DNA of 64,000 bases from DAOPZC01 sp035353175 (GTDB lineage: Bacteria; Verrucomicrobiota; Kiritimatiellia; RFP12; UBA1067). The notes under the pieces were generated by a model. It was not told where the DNA came from and searched no databases. It worked only from the letters and a program-made list of their open reading frames with translations. Below, in pieces: positions 28,347 to 36,186 of the stretch. The DNA is taken from contig DAOPZC010000003.1 in assembly GCA_035353175.1 (NCBI GenBank), forward strand, positions 1-64,000, read 5' to 3'. The position numbers and the translations under genes were made by a program. Position 1 is the stretch's first letter. Each line of letters begins with the position of its first letter.

Positions 28347-29759
28347 ATGGCCGACAGCAACGACGCACCCGACGCAGAATACGAACGCGAGCCCGTCCCG
28401 GAAAAGGCGTGGCTCGGACTCAGAAGTTACGTGGGACAGTTCGCGGGCGAGCACGTCGCCGGCACGGAACTCATGATCGGCCCCCTCTTCCTCGCCGCGG
28501 GCGTCAGCGCCTTCGACTTTTTCGTCGGCCTGCTGGCCGGCAACCTGCTGGCCGTCCTGAGCTGGACCTTTTTCACGACCCCCATCGCGACGCGCGTCCG
28601 CCTGACGCTCTACTGCCACTTGGAAAAGATCTGCGGCCGCAAACTCGTGGTCGTCTACAACACCGTCAACGGCGTGATGTTCACCGTCTTGGCGGGCGCG
28701 ATGATGACCGTCTCCGCGACCGTGCTCGGCGTGTATTTCAAATTCTCCATGCCGCAGCTGAGCGACACGCTGCCGACCGGCATCGGCTGGGTCGCCGCCG
28801 TGCTGCTCACGGGCACGCTCTTTTCCTTGGTCGCGGCCAAGGGCTACCGCTTCGTGGCGACCTTCGCGAACTACGCCGCACCGCTGATGGTCCTGATGTT
28901 CGCCGTCTTCGGCCTGGTCAGCCTGCATAAACTCGGCGTGACCGGCCTCGGCGACTTTTGGGAAATCGCATCCACCCGCATCTGGACCGGCGGCGCGCCG
29001 CAGGCAGGACAAGTGAAGTTCACCTTTTGGCACGTCACCTTCTTCGCCTGGTTCTGCAACATGGCGTGGCACATCGGCATGGCCGACCTCTCGCTCTTCC
29101 GCTTCGCGCGCAAATCGTGGTACGGCGTCGCCTCCGCCGCCGGCATGTTCATCGGCCACTTCATGGCCTGGATCGCCGCCTCGACGCTCTACGCCGTGCA
29201 GCTCAAGGCCGATCCGGCCAACACCGCCGTGCTGCCCGGCCCGCTGGCTTATAACGCCTGCGGCGTGCTCGGGCTGGCCGTCGTCGTGGCCGCCGGCTGG
29301 ACCACCGCCAACCCCACGCTCTACCGCGCCGGACTCGCCTTCCAGTCGCTGATCCCCAACTCCTCGCGCTCCAAGGTCACGCTCGTCACCGGCCTGGTCG
29401 CCAGCGTGACCGCCATCTTCCCGATCGTGACCATGAAGCTGCTCGGCTTCGTGTCGCTCTGGGGCATGATCCTGATGCCCATGGGCGCCGTGATTTTCGC
29501 CGATTACTGGCTCCTCCCGAAGCTGGGCATGCAGCGCGACTTTGCGGAAAAACGCGGCCTGCCGCTCAACTGGGCCGCCGCCGCCGCATGGGGGGCCAGC
29601 ATGGCCTTCTGCGTGGGGCTGCTGGCGATGTTCGGCGCCGACAAGATCTACTTCGTCAGCCTGCCCGGCTGGTTCGTGACGGTCCTCGTCTACGTCGGCC
29701 TGAGCAAGCGCCTGCAGCGCCAAACACCCACTCGCAACTCCTCACTCCTCAACTCCTAA
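28347..29759 (+). CDS. NCS1-type (purine-cytosine permease-like) transporter
   Basis: About 470 residues with about 12 hydrophobic helices. The N-terminal region with GLRSYVGQFAGEHVAGTELMIGPLFLA and the central WHVTFFAWFCNMAWHIGMADLSLF resemble nucleobase:cation-symporter-1 proteins. NCS1 members usually carry nucleobases, hydantoins or vitamins. Here the gene sits between an alpha-L-fucosidase and L-rhamnose mutarotase, so a deoxyhexose cargo is plausible but inferred. GGAGA precedes the ATG at 28347. The last residues (TPTRNSSLLNS) are encoded by a short tandem repeat (from 29731), so the natural C-terminus has probably been altered by it. Confidence 0.8.
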   Translation: MADSNDAPDAEYEREPVPEKAWLGLRSYVGQFAGEHVAGTELMIGPLFLAAGVSAFDFFVGLLAGNLLAVLSWTFFTTPIATRVRLTLYCHLEKICGRKLVVVYNTVNGVMFTVLAGAMMTVSATVLGVYFKFSMPQLSDTLPTGIGWVAAVLLTGTLFSLVAAKGYRFVATFANYAAPLMVLMFAVFGLVSLHKLGVTGLGDFWEIASTRIWTGGAPQAGQVKFTFWHVTFFAWFCNMAWHIGMADLSLFRFARKSWYGVASAAGMFIGHFMAWIAASTLYAVQLKADPANTAVLPGPLAYNACGVLGLAVVVAAGWTTANPTLYRAGLAFQSLIPNSSRSKVTLVTGLVASVTAIFPIVTMKLLGFVSLWGMILMPMGAVIFADYWLLPKLGMQRDFAEKRGLPLNWAAAAAWGASMAFCVGLLAMFGADKIYFVSLPGWFVTVLVYVGLSKRLQRQTPTRNSSLLNS

Positions 29760-29776
29760 TTCCTAACTCCTCATTC
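29731..29776. repeat. degenerate heptamer repeat at permease/mutarotase junction
   Basis: A run of ACTCCTA-like units: CTCGCAACTCCTCACTCCTC, then AACTCCTAATTCCTAACTCC. It supplies the last codons and stop of the permease and ends just before the RhaM ATG. Similar units occur at 43416-43455, 52733-52768, 53810-53838 and 54072-54110. Confidence 0.75.
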
Positions 29777-29778
29777 TT

Positions 29779-30093
29779 ATGATCCGCCACGCCTTTAAGA
29801 TGAAACTCAAGCCCGGCGTCCTCGCCGAGTACAAACGCCGCCACGACGAGATCTGGCCGGAGCTGGCCAAAGAACTCCGCGACGCCGGCATCTCCGACTA
29901 TTCGATCTTCCTCGACGAGGAGACGCTGACGCTCTTCGCGGTGCAGAAGCTCAGCGAAACGAACACGGCCGCCGGGTTGCCCCAGACGGCCGTCGTCAAA
30001 AAATGGTGGGCCTACATGGCCCCGCTCATGGCGGTCAACCCGGACAACTCGCCGGTCTGCACCGAGCTTCCCGAGATCTTCCACCTCGCGTAG
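29779..30093 (+). CDS. rhaM: L-rhamnose mutarotase
   Basis: 104 residues, the same length I recall for E. coli RhaM and very similar to it: it begins MIRHAFKMKLKPG and has EYKRRHDEIWPEL, KKWWAYM and NPDNSPV near the end. RhaM interconverts the alpha and beta anomers of L-rhamnose in the cytoplasm before isomerisation. It follows the permease by 19 bp of repeat DNA. With GH106 and GH29 enzymes in the same block it supports rhamnose use, although rhamnose isomerase, kinase and aldolase are not in this window. Confidence 0.93.
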   Translation: MIRHAFKMKLKPGVLAEYKRRHDEIWPELAKELRDAGISDYSIFLDEETLTLFAVQKLSETNTAAGLPQTAVVKKWWAYMAPLMAVNPDNSPVCTELPEIFHLA

Positions 30094-30143
30094 CCGCGGT
30101 CACGCAGCGCCGCGGCACCGGTCTGAAACGGCGGCAGAGGACG

Positions 30144-30198
30144 GCCGCCCTACCGGCGCGGTCCCGCTCTCCGGGTAGGGCGGCGCTCCCGCGCCGCC
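30144..30198. terminator. two GC hairpins between convergent rhaM and alpha-galactosidase
   Basis: The first stem pairs GCCGCCCTACCGG (30144-30156) with CCGGGTAGGGCGGC (30171-30184). The second is GGCGGCGC, loop TCCC, GCGCCGCC (30179-30198). The stems share bases, so they are alternative folds. They may stop transcription from both sides or be members of the REP-like family. There is no T-run. Confidence 0.5.
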
Positions 30199-30208
30199 GG
30201 AACCCGTG

Positions 30209-32446
30209 CTATTCCGCAGTCAGCTCGAAGGCCGCGGAATCGTAATCGCCTTCAAGCTTGACCGGCAGGCCCATGCTCATCAGCGCCGCGCCGCCCAGGC
30301 TCTTGCCGTTCACGCGAGAGTGGTCGCGCTTCTCTTTGTTGATCTCGGTCAGGCGATAGCGCTTGCCGGCGTCGAGCCCCTGCAGCATCAGCGGCGCGGG
30401 GAAGTCGCACATGATGGTGCGGTTCAAACCATATAGGAAGACCACGGCCTTGCTCTTGTCGTCGTTCACGTACATCAGCGAGGCGTAGCTGTGCTCCCAC
30501 GGCGACACCAGGCGGTAAAGGTCGCCCTGCTGGATCACCGGGCGCAGGCGCTTGTAGTCCGCCACCGCCTTCTTCGCGAACGCGACCTCTTCAGGCGCCA
30601 TGTTCTTCGGGTGCAGCTCGAAGCCGAGGCGGCCGGACATCGCCACGTCGAAGCGGAACTTGAGCGGCGTGGAACGGTGCGTCTGGTGGTTCGGCACGGC
30701 CGTCACGTGCGCCGCCATGGCGCACGCGGGATAGAAGTGCCCCGCGCCCCACTGGATGAACACGCGCTGGCGCGCATCGGTGTCGTCCGACGTCCAAAAC
30801 TCGTCAGCGTAGCGCAGGAAGCCGTAGTCCATGTGTCCGCCGCCCGAAGAGCAGGCCTTCATGATGATGTCGGGATACTTCGCGTGCAGGCGGCCGAGCA
30901 GATCGTACAGCCCCGCCGTATAGTCGAACCACAGGTTCGGCTGGCGGTCCTCGCCGAGATAGGTCGAGCCCGCGTTCATGAAGTCCGCATTCGCGTCCCA
31001 CTTGATGTAGGCGAGGCCCGGGATGCCCGTGATCATCGCGTCCATCTGGCCGAAGATGTTGTCGCGCAAGGCGGGGTTGGTCATGTCCAGCACCACCTGC
31101 GTGCCGCCGCGGCCCTGGCGCAGCGGACGGGTTTTCTCGCGCAACACCCAGTCGGGGTGCGCGTCGACCAGCTCGCTCGTGGTGTTGGCCATTTCCGGCT
31201 CGACCCAGATGCCGAACTTGAGGCCGCGCGCCTTGGCCTCGTCGGCGAGCGCGCCCAGGCCTTTCGGCAACTTCTTGTCGTTCAGCACCCAGTCGCCGAG
31301 GCCGCGCTTGTCGTCGTCGCGCGCATACTTGCCCTTGGCGAACCAGCCGTCGTCCACCACGAACATCTCGCCGCCCAGCTCCTTCACGCCGTCCATCATG
31401 TCGGTCAGCGTCTTCTCGGTGAAATCGAAGTACGCGCCCTCCCAGCTGTTGAGCAGCACGGGGCGCAGCATGTGGCCGTCGCGCAGCTGGTGGTCGCGCG
31501 CCCAGCGGTGCAGGTTGCGCGAAATCTGGCCCTTGCCCGAGGCCGAATAGGTCAGCGCGGTCTTGGGCGTCGCCAGCGTCTTGCCCGCGTCGAGCGTGTA
31601 GGCGCCGTTGCCCGTGTCGGGGCCGACGTTGATCGCCAGCGCGTCCACGAAGTCGTGCTGCACCGCGATGTTCCACGCGCCGCTCCACGCCAGGGCGGCG
31701 CCGATCACGCGGCCCGCGGTCTCCGTCGCCTTCTCGCCGACCGAAAGCATGAACGACGGGTTGTTGCCGAACGCCGAACGCACGCCCGAGCGCGAGGTCA
31801 TGCTGACCGTCTGACCCAGCGCCACCGGCGCTTCGGCGAGCTGACCCTCGCAGGCCCACTGGCCCGTCAGGGAGAGGAGGTAATACTCTTTCGCCAGCAG
31901 CGGGAAGACAAGCGCCACGGAATCCATGCGCATCAGCTTGACCGGCGCGGGCTCATCGTGGCGGATCTCGACCCACGTCTCGACCACGTCGCTCGCCTCG
32001 ACCGCGCGGAAATGCTGCGTCACGTAGAAAGGATACACGCTGTCCTTCAGCTCAAACACGAGATGCGTCACGCCCGGCTTGTCGTCGACCGTCTTCGCGC
32101 CGTTGGCGACCAGTTCCGTGGAGGTCACGCCGTCGGCGTGGATCACGGCCAGCCCGCCGAACTTGTTCATGTTGCTCTTGTCGTTGTCGCTGCCGTACAC
32201 CGAATAGGTCGCGGGCTTGCGGTGGCCGAAGAAATTGCCGCCGACCCAGCCGTTCCACGCCAAGGCATTGGCGTCGCCGGCCTTGTCCAGCCTGGCGCCG
32301 TAATGCACCATCAGCCACGTCGCGCCGCTCTTCTGGAACGCCATGGTCGTGTTTTTCGTCTGCAACAGGAAATCATTCTCGACCGGAGCCGCACCCGCCC
32401 AGACCGCGCACGCGGCCAAGCCCGCCAACATCATCGTTTTACGCAT
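30209..32446 (-). CDS. secreted GH36-type alpha-galactosidase
   Basis: 745 residues with a signal peptide (about 1-19). The clan GH-D catalytic motifs are clear: IKWDANAD with the nucleophile Asp and TSDDTDA with the acid/base Asp. VVDDGWF and FGIWVEPEM are the usual substrate-pocket motifs. An N-terminal beta-supersandwich (about 25-320), TIM barrel (about 330-640) and C-terminal beta domain match the family. It releases alpha-linked galactose, probably in the periplasm. AGGAG precedes the ATG and a promoter lies at 32481-32510. It is transcribed alone and converges with rhaM. Confidence 0.95.
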   Translation of the reverse strand: MRKTMMLAGLAACAVWAGAAPVENDFLLQTKNTTMAFQKSGATWLMVHYGARLDKAGDANALAWNGWVGGNFFGHRKPATYSVYGSDNDKSNMNKFGGLAVIHADGVTSTELVANGAKTVDDKPGVTHLVFELKDSVYPFYVTQHFRAVEASDVVETWVEIRHDEPAPVKLMRMDSVALVFPLLAKEYYLLSLTGQWACEGQLAEAPVALGQTVSMTSRSGVRSAFGNNPSFMLSVGEKATETAGRVIGAALAWSGAWNIAVQHDFVDALAINVGPDTGNGAYTLDAGKTLATPKTALTYSASGKGQISRNLHRWARDHQLRDGHMLRPVLLNSWEGAYFDFTEKTLTDMMDGVKELGGEMFVVDDGWFAKGKYARDDDKRGLGDWVLNDKKLPKGLGALADEAKARGLKFGIWVEPEMANTTSELVDAHPDWVLREKTRPLRQGRGGTQVVLDMTNPALRDNIFGQMDAMITGIPGLAYIKWDANADFMNAGSTYLGEDRQPNLWFDYTAGLYDLLGRLHAKYPDIIMKACSSGGGHMDYGFLRYADEFWTSDDTDARQRVFIQWGAGHFYPACAMAAHVTAVPNHQTHRSTPLKFRFDVAMSGRLGFELHPKNMAPEEVAFAKKAVADYKRLRPVIQQGDLYRLVSPWEHSYASLMYVNDDKSKAVVFLYGLNRTIMCDFPAPLMLQGLDAGKRYRLTEINKEKRDHSRVNGKSLGGAALMSMGLPVKLEGDYDSAAFELTAE

Positions 32447-32480
32447 CGTCTCTCTCCTTTTACGAACATAGAACGCAGGC

Positions 32481-32510
32481 AGTATACAAGCCGCCTGTCC
32501 CGCAAGACAA
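32481..32510 (-). promoter_or_regulatory. sigma-70-type promoter of the alpha-galactosidase
   Basis: On the minus strand TTGTCT (32510-32505), 18 bp, TATACT (32486-32481). The -10 box lies about 35 bp before the start codon. Confidence 0.5.
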
Positions 32511-32598
32511 GCGAATCCGCCACTTTCGGCGTGCCAGGGCGCATCCGCTCCACTGACTCGGGCCAGGCGGCGGAAGTCCGCCGGAGGGAGACGATTGA

Positions 32599-32621
32599 GA
32601 TTAGGATTAAGATTACGATTA
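32599..32621 (+). repeat. left inverted arm, GATTAN hexamers
   Basis: 23 bp starting GATTAGGATTAAGATTACG. Its exact reverse complement is at 34259-34281. One further degenerate unit (GATTGA) lies just outside at 32593. Confidence 0.85.
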
Positions 32622-32623
32622 AG

Positions 32624-32862
32624 CCCGCCGCGCGGCAGAGCCGCGAGAAAACGCTGAGGTAACTTGTGCGGAAGTCTGGTACAGTTCCTGTCCGCGTACG
32701 GCAGCCATGGCCCGCTTCAATATGGAGCCGCAGTGCCCCGGATTAAGACTGGCCCCGGACCGACAAGGAATCATTGGTGAGGCGGAAACGCACTCCCCCA
32801 GGCAAGATTTCCTCAAGTTGTCCGCCGGGCCGTTCGCGCACACGACACAGGAGGATACGCCC
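32624..32862 (+). ncRNA. candidate IS110 bridge-RNA region
   Basis: About 240 bp of non-coding DNA upstream of the transposase start. It begins with a perfect CGCGGC-AGA-GCCGCG hairpin (32631-32645). A second stem-loop pairs GCGGAA with TTCC..TCCGC (about 32667-32695). IS110 elements of the IS621 type encode a bridge RNA in the long non-coding left end, and this region has a fitting length and structure. The target- and donor-binding loops cannot be assigned by eye. The reading frame can also be extended upstream through here, but the extension lacks homology. Confidence 0.4.
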
Positions 32863-34221
32863 ATGCCGGACAAACCAGCGCCCGCGTTCGACGAGACCCG
32901 CCGGAACGTCGCGGGCATCGACATCGCGGGACACGCCGACCACTACGTCTGCGGCCCGCGCCGTGACGACGGCGGGCACGACGTCGCGCATTTCGGGACG
33001 ACGACCGCGGAACTGCACAAGCTGCTCGCTTGGCTCAAGGAGCGCGGCGTGGAGTCCGTCGCGCTGGAAAGCACCAGCGTGTACTGGATACCCGTCGCGG
33101 ACCTGCTGGAGGCGGACGGCGTCGAGGTCGTCCTCGTCGACACCCGCGAGGTCAGGATGGTCCCCGGCCGCAAGAGCGACGTGAAGGACTGCCAGTGGCT
33201 GCAGAGGCTGCACAGCTGCGGGCTCCTGCGCGGCGGGTTCCGCCCGCCGGAGAACGTCGCGGCAGTCCGGACGGTGCTGAGGGAGCGCGAAAGCCTGACG
33301 GGCATGCGGGTGCAATGCCTCCAGCAGATGCAGAAGAGCCTCGACCAGATGAACGTGCGCGTCCACCACGCCGTCTCGGACATCGACGGGAAGACGGGCC
33401 TGGCCATCATCGGGGCCATCGTCGCCGGCGAGCGCGACCCGGCCGCGTTGGCGCGGCTGCGCGACCCCCGCTGCGGCAAGAGCGAGAGGGAGATCGCCGA
33501 ACGCCTGGCCGGGTCCTGGCGGGAAGAGCACCTGTTCAATCTGGGGCAGGCCTACCGGACGCTGCTGTTCATCGACGAACGGCTCGCCGAGTACGACGCG
33601 AAGGCGGCCGCGATGCTCCGGGCGCTCGCCGAGACCTCCGGAAAACCGCCGCCCCCGCCGCCCGCCGGGGAGGATCGCACGCGCAAAGGCACGCGCGACG
33701 CGGAGGGCAAGCGCGACCTCCAGCGGATCGCGGGGTTCGACATGACCAGGCTCCCGGGGATCGGGTACGACACGGCCGCCGTCGTCCTCTGCGAGATCGG
33801 CCCGGACTTCGCCCGGTTCCCCACCGAGCGGCACTTCGCCGCGTACATCGGGCTGGCCCCCTCGCTCGGAAAGAGCGCGGGCAAGAACGTGCGGCAGCGC
33901 AAACGGTGCAGGAACACGTCCCGGGCCGGGCGCGCCCTGCGGATGGCGGCGAGCACCCTGTACCGGTCGCAGACCGAGCTCGGCGCGTTCTTCCGCAGCG
34001 TCGCGCGCCGCGCAGACCGCAAGACGGCGGTCAAGGCCACCGCACGCCGCATGGCCCACCTGATCTACCGCGCTGTGCGTTACGGCGCGGCATACGTCGA
34101 CAACGGCGCGCAGGCTTACGAGAAGCGCATGAGGGAACGGGCCCTCAAAGCGGTCCGCAACCTCATCAAATCGCACAAAATCAACGAGTTGGAACTGTCA
34201 ACAGCCTTCGCGGCGAGTTGA
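32863..34221 (+). CDS. IS110-family transposase
   Basis: About 452 residues. The N-terminal RuvC-like DEDD domain shows AGIDIAGHADH (first Asp), VALESTSVYW (Glu) and GRKSDVKDCQWLQRLHSCGLL (DxxD). The C-terminal transposase_20 domain has LPGIGYDTAAVVL, FAAYIGLAPS and the basic run before ALRMAASTLYR. A Pro/Gly-rich linker (about 270-290) separates them. AGGAGG eight bases before the ATG at 32863 sets the start; the longer frame from 32707 is unlikely. Both domains look complete, so the element may be active. Confidence 0.93.
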   Translation: MPDKPAPAFDETRRNVAGIDIAGHADHYVCGPRRDDGGHDVAHFGTTTAELHKLLAWLKERGVESVALESTSVYWIPVADLLEADGVEVVLVDTREVRMVPGRKSDVKDCQWLQRLHSCGLLRGGFRPPENVAAVRTVLRERESLTGMRVQCLQQMQKSLDQMNVRVHHAVSDIDGKTGLAIIGAIVAGERDPAALARLRDPRCGKSEREIAERLAGSWREEHLFNLGQAYRTLLFIDERLAEYDAKAAAMLRALAETSGKPPPPPPAGEDRTRKGTRDAEGKRDLQRIAGFDMTRLPGIGYDTAAVVLCEIGPDFARFPTERHFAAYIGLAPSLGKSAGKNVRQRKRCRNTSRAGRALRMAASTLYRSQTELGAFFRSVARRADRKTAVKATARRMAHLIYRAVRYGAAYVDNGAQAYEKRMRERALKAVRNLIKSHKINELELSTAFAAS

Positions 34222-34258
34222 AGTTATAGGCAAGAAGGTAGTCGTTCCGTCTTCATCC

Positions 34259-34281
34259 TAATCGTAATCTTAATCCTAATC
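34259..34281 (-). repeat. right inverted arm, TAATCN hexamers
   Basis: Exact reverse complement of 32599-32621. Degenerate units continue outward (TGATCC) to about 34290. Confidence 0.85.
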
Positions 34282-34347
34282 CTGATCCTCAACTTGAAGT
34301 GATCGGTCAAAGCAACGGCTGCGACCCTTCCCGCCAGGGCGTTTCTG

Positions 34348-35157
34348 TCAGCGGCACGTGCCCAGTGCCAGAAGCCCGTAAAACGTGTGTTCGGCGTCGC
34401 CTTGACGCGCCGCCGTCGAAGCGCCGAAAAGTCCGTCGTCCAGCCAGCACGCCCCAACGAAAGCCAGGTCGTCGTCACGCCCATCGTTGCGGCTGGGCGT
34501 CTTGGCGGAAGCGGCGTCCACCCCCAACGCGAACCGCGACACCGCCGTGGCGAGCAGATCGGCCGGAGCGCCGGGAGCCGCGGCGAAGCCGCCGCCTGGA
34601 CACCGTCTGGACTCCAGCATGGGCGTGATCGACGTGCCGCGCCGTCCGGACAGGCGCTCCAGGATCAGCCCCGCCGCGAGCCGCGGCGTGGGCAGGCGCT
34701 CCAGCGCAGACGACGAAAAAACCAGCGGCTGGCGCCATCGCAGCAGCCGCGCCAGCCAACGCGGTACACGGTCCGCAGCCAGCAGCGCCAGAAAGGCGCC
34801 ATACGCGTCGCCGCACACCAGCGACGCCACCGCCGCGGGCCAAGAAGCGCGGTGCCCACGGCCTTCGGCGGCCAGCACGAACCGCGCGCACCGCGCATCG
34901 ATCGGATTCGCGTCCCGCCGGTGCGCCCGCATGTACGCGCAAACCCGGTCGCAGTCATACCCCGCACCGAGCGCCCGCAGGCCCAGCCACGCGAAGAGCG
35001 TGTAATACGGGTCAGAGCGCCCGTCCAGGCCCGCGAAGCCACCGTCCGGCCGCTGGAGGGACAGCATGGCCCGCGTCACGGCCACGCGCGATTCCGCCGC
35101 GAGCCCCGCCGCGCCGCGGGCGGCCGTGTCTTCGAGCCTTTGAAACAGGTTGGCCAT
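34348..35157 (-). CDS. prenyltransferase/terpene-cyclase-like alpha/alpha-toroid protein
   Basis: About 269 residues. Repeated motifs of the alpha/alpha-toroid superfamily are visible: AMLSLQRPDGGFAG, then DPYYTLFAWLGLRALG, then CPGGGFAAAPG and AEHTFYGLLALG. Such folds occur in prenyltransferase beta subunits and squalene cyclases, but catalytic DxD or DxDD motifs are not evident, so no reaction is claimed. The ATG at 35157 lacks a Shine-Dalgarno; an in-frame ATG at 35211 would begin inside the terminator hairpin. It is transcribed away from the terminator, probably from its own promoter. Confidence 0.6.
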   Translation of the reverse strand: MANLFQRLEDTAARGAAGLAAESRVAVTRAMLSLQRPDGGFAGLDGRSDPYYTLFAWLGLRALGAGYDCDRVCAYMRAHRRDANPIDARCARFVLAAEGRGHRASWPAAVASLVCGDAYGAFLALLAADRVPRWLARLLRWRQPLVFSSSALERLPTPRLAAGLILERLSGRRGTSITPMLESRRCPGGGFAAAPGAPADLLATAVSRFALGVDAASAKTPSRNDGRDDDLAFVGACWLDDGLFGASTAARQGDAEHTFYGLLALGTCR

Positions 35158-35177
35158 GCGTGACCGCTTCCCCAAAC

Positions 35178-35208
35178 AAAAAAGGGGCACCGCCGCGTGC
35201 CCCCTTTT
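35178..35208 (-). terminator. Rho-independent terminator of the larA-gnd unit
   Basis: On the minus strand a GC stem GGGGGCAC / GTGCCCC (one extra G) with loop GCGGCG is followed by TTTTTTG. It lies 32 bp after the stop of the AsmA-like gene and closes the unit from 39956. Confidence 0.8.
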
Positions 35209-35239
35209 CAAATCTCCGGTTTAAGTCCTGAGGCTCCTC

Positions 35240-36082
35240 TTACTTGAAGAGTTTCTTCAGGCTCTTGGCCGCTTCGGAAGCCGCGTCGGTCGCGCTCTTG
35301 GCCGCGTCAGACGCCGTGTCCGCCGCGCCGCTCGTCACATTCTTGAGCGAGTCCGTGGCCCCCTTGGCCGTATCCGAGGCGGAGCCGCTCAGGCTTTTGA
35401 GCATGTCGCCCGCCGCGCCCGTGACGCCCGTGACCGCCTGCGTGAGGCCGTTCAGGATCCCGTTCATGATCTCGGTCAGCGCGTCCACGAACGACGTGCC
35501 GCCCGACTTCTTGCCGATGTCGCGCACCGTCACCGACGGCAGGGGGATCGTCAGCGCCTTGCCCATCGTCAGGCCGGACGCGTACGACACCTTGGCATTG
35601 TTGAGCGAGAACTCCTCGATCACGACCTTTTTGCCGGCCTTTTTCTCGTCGGTCTTCTTGGCCTTTTCCTCCTCCGAGGATTTCTTGGCGTTGCCCAGCA
35701 TGGTGTCGAAGTTCGACTTGCCGTCTTTGCTTTCGAACACGATGGCCGGCGCGTCGACCTGGATCTTCTTGACCACGATCGTGTCACTCATCAGCGATTT
35801 CAGATTCAGGCCGATCTCGACCTTCTCCACCGCGAAGGCGTCCTTATCGGAATATCCCTGCGGATTGCCGACCTTCACCTGTGAGATGGTCAGGCTGCCC
35901 GCGAGCGGGCTGAGCTTGACGTCGCCGACCGACACCGGCACGCCGAGTGCCTTCGGACCGCCCACCGATGCCGCCGTTTTGACGATCGGCCCGATGGTCA
36001 TGGGGAGCGTCAACACAGCGGCCAGCAGCAGCACCACCAGTACAATCAAAATCCCAACCAGCATCTTACCGAGCTTCTTCAT
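35240..36082 (-). CDS. AsmA/DUF748-like membrane-anchored protein
   Basis: 280 residues. One N-terminal TM helix (about 5-28) is followed by an AsmA-like beta segment (LGVPVSVGDVKLSPLAGSLTISQVKVGNPQGY), a Lys/Glu-rich linker (about 130-150) and a second beta segment. The C-terminal 60 residues are low-complexity Ala/Ser/Asp/Lys repeats (SDTAKGATDSLKNV) that could form an amphipathic helix. AsmA-like proteins act in envelope lipid handling. GGGAGGG precedes the ATG. It is the last gene before a strong terminator; a tandem GC hairpin separates it from gnd, so expression may differ from the upstream genes. Confidence 0.7.
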   Translation of the reverse strand: MKKLGKMLVGILIVLVVLLLAAVLTLPMTIGPIVKTAASVGGPKALGVPVSVGDVKLSPLAGSLTISQVKVGNPQGYSDKDAFAVEKVEIGLNLKSLMSDTIVVKKIQVDAPAIVFESKDGKSNFDTMLGNAKKSSEEEKAKKTDEKKAGKKVVIEEFSLNNAKVSYASGLTMGKALTIPLPSVTVRDIGKKSGGTSFVDALTEIMNGILNGLTQAVTGVTGAAGDMLKSLSGSASDTAKGATDSLKNVTSGAADTASDAAKSATDAASEAAKSLKKLFK

Positions 36083-36112
36083 TCTCTACCCTCCCTTTTT
36101 ACGTCAGGCAGG

Positions 36113-36157
36113 GACGCCTCGGTGAGGCGTCCGGGGCGGTTTCGGAGAAACCGCCCC
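36113..36157. repeat. tandem perfect GC hairpins between gnd and AsmA-like gene
   Basis: GACGCCTC-GGT-GAGGCGTC (36113-36131) is followed directly by GGGGCGGTTTC-GGA-GAAACCGCCCC (36133-36157). Both stems are perfect, with three-base loops and no T-run. This is a REP/BIME-like arrangement; it may stabilise the upstream mRNA or pause transcription. Confidence 0.75.
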
Positions 36158-36186
36158 GCCCAACCATGAACACATGCACTTTTTTT

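Larger units (their letters stand above)
32599..34281. mobile_element. IS110-family insertion sequence between inverted hexamer-repeat arms
   Basis: The transposase gene and its flanks lie between perfect 23-bp inverted repeats at 32599-32621 and 34259-34281. The left arm is built of GATTAN hexamers (GATTAG, GATTAA, GATTAC, GATTA). IS110 elements normally lack terminal inverted repeats and insert at specific sites. The arms may therefore be target DNA rather than element ends, and the true ends probably lie just inside. The 1.68-kb span fits an IS110-size element. The C-terminal and catalytic parts of the transposase look intact. Confidence 0.75.

Noticed and set aside
32707..32862. N-terminal extension of the IS110 transposase
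   Set aside because: A strong AGGAGG precedes the ATG at 32863 and family homology starts just after it.
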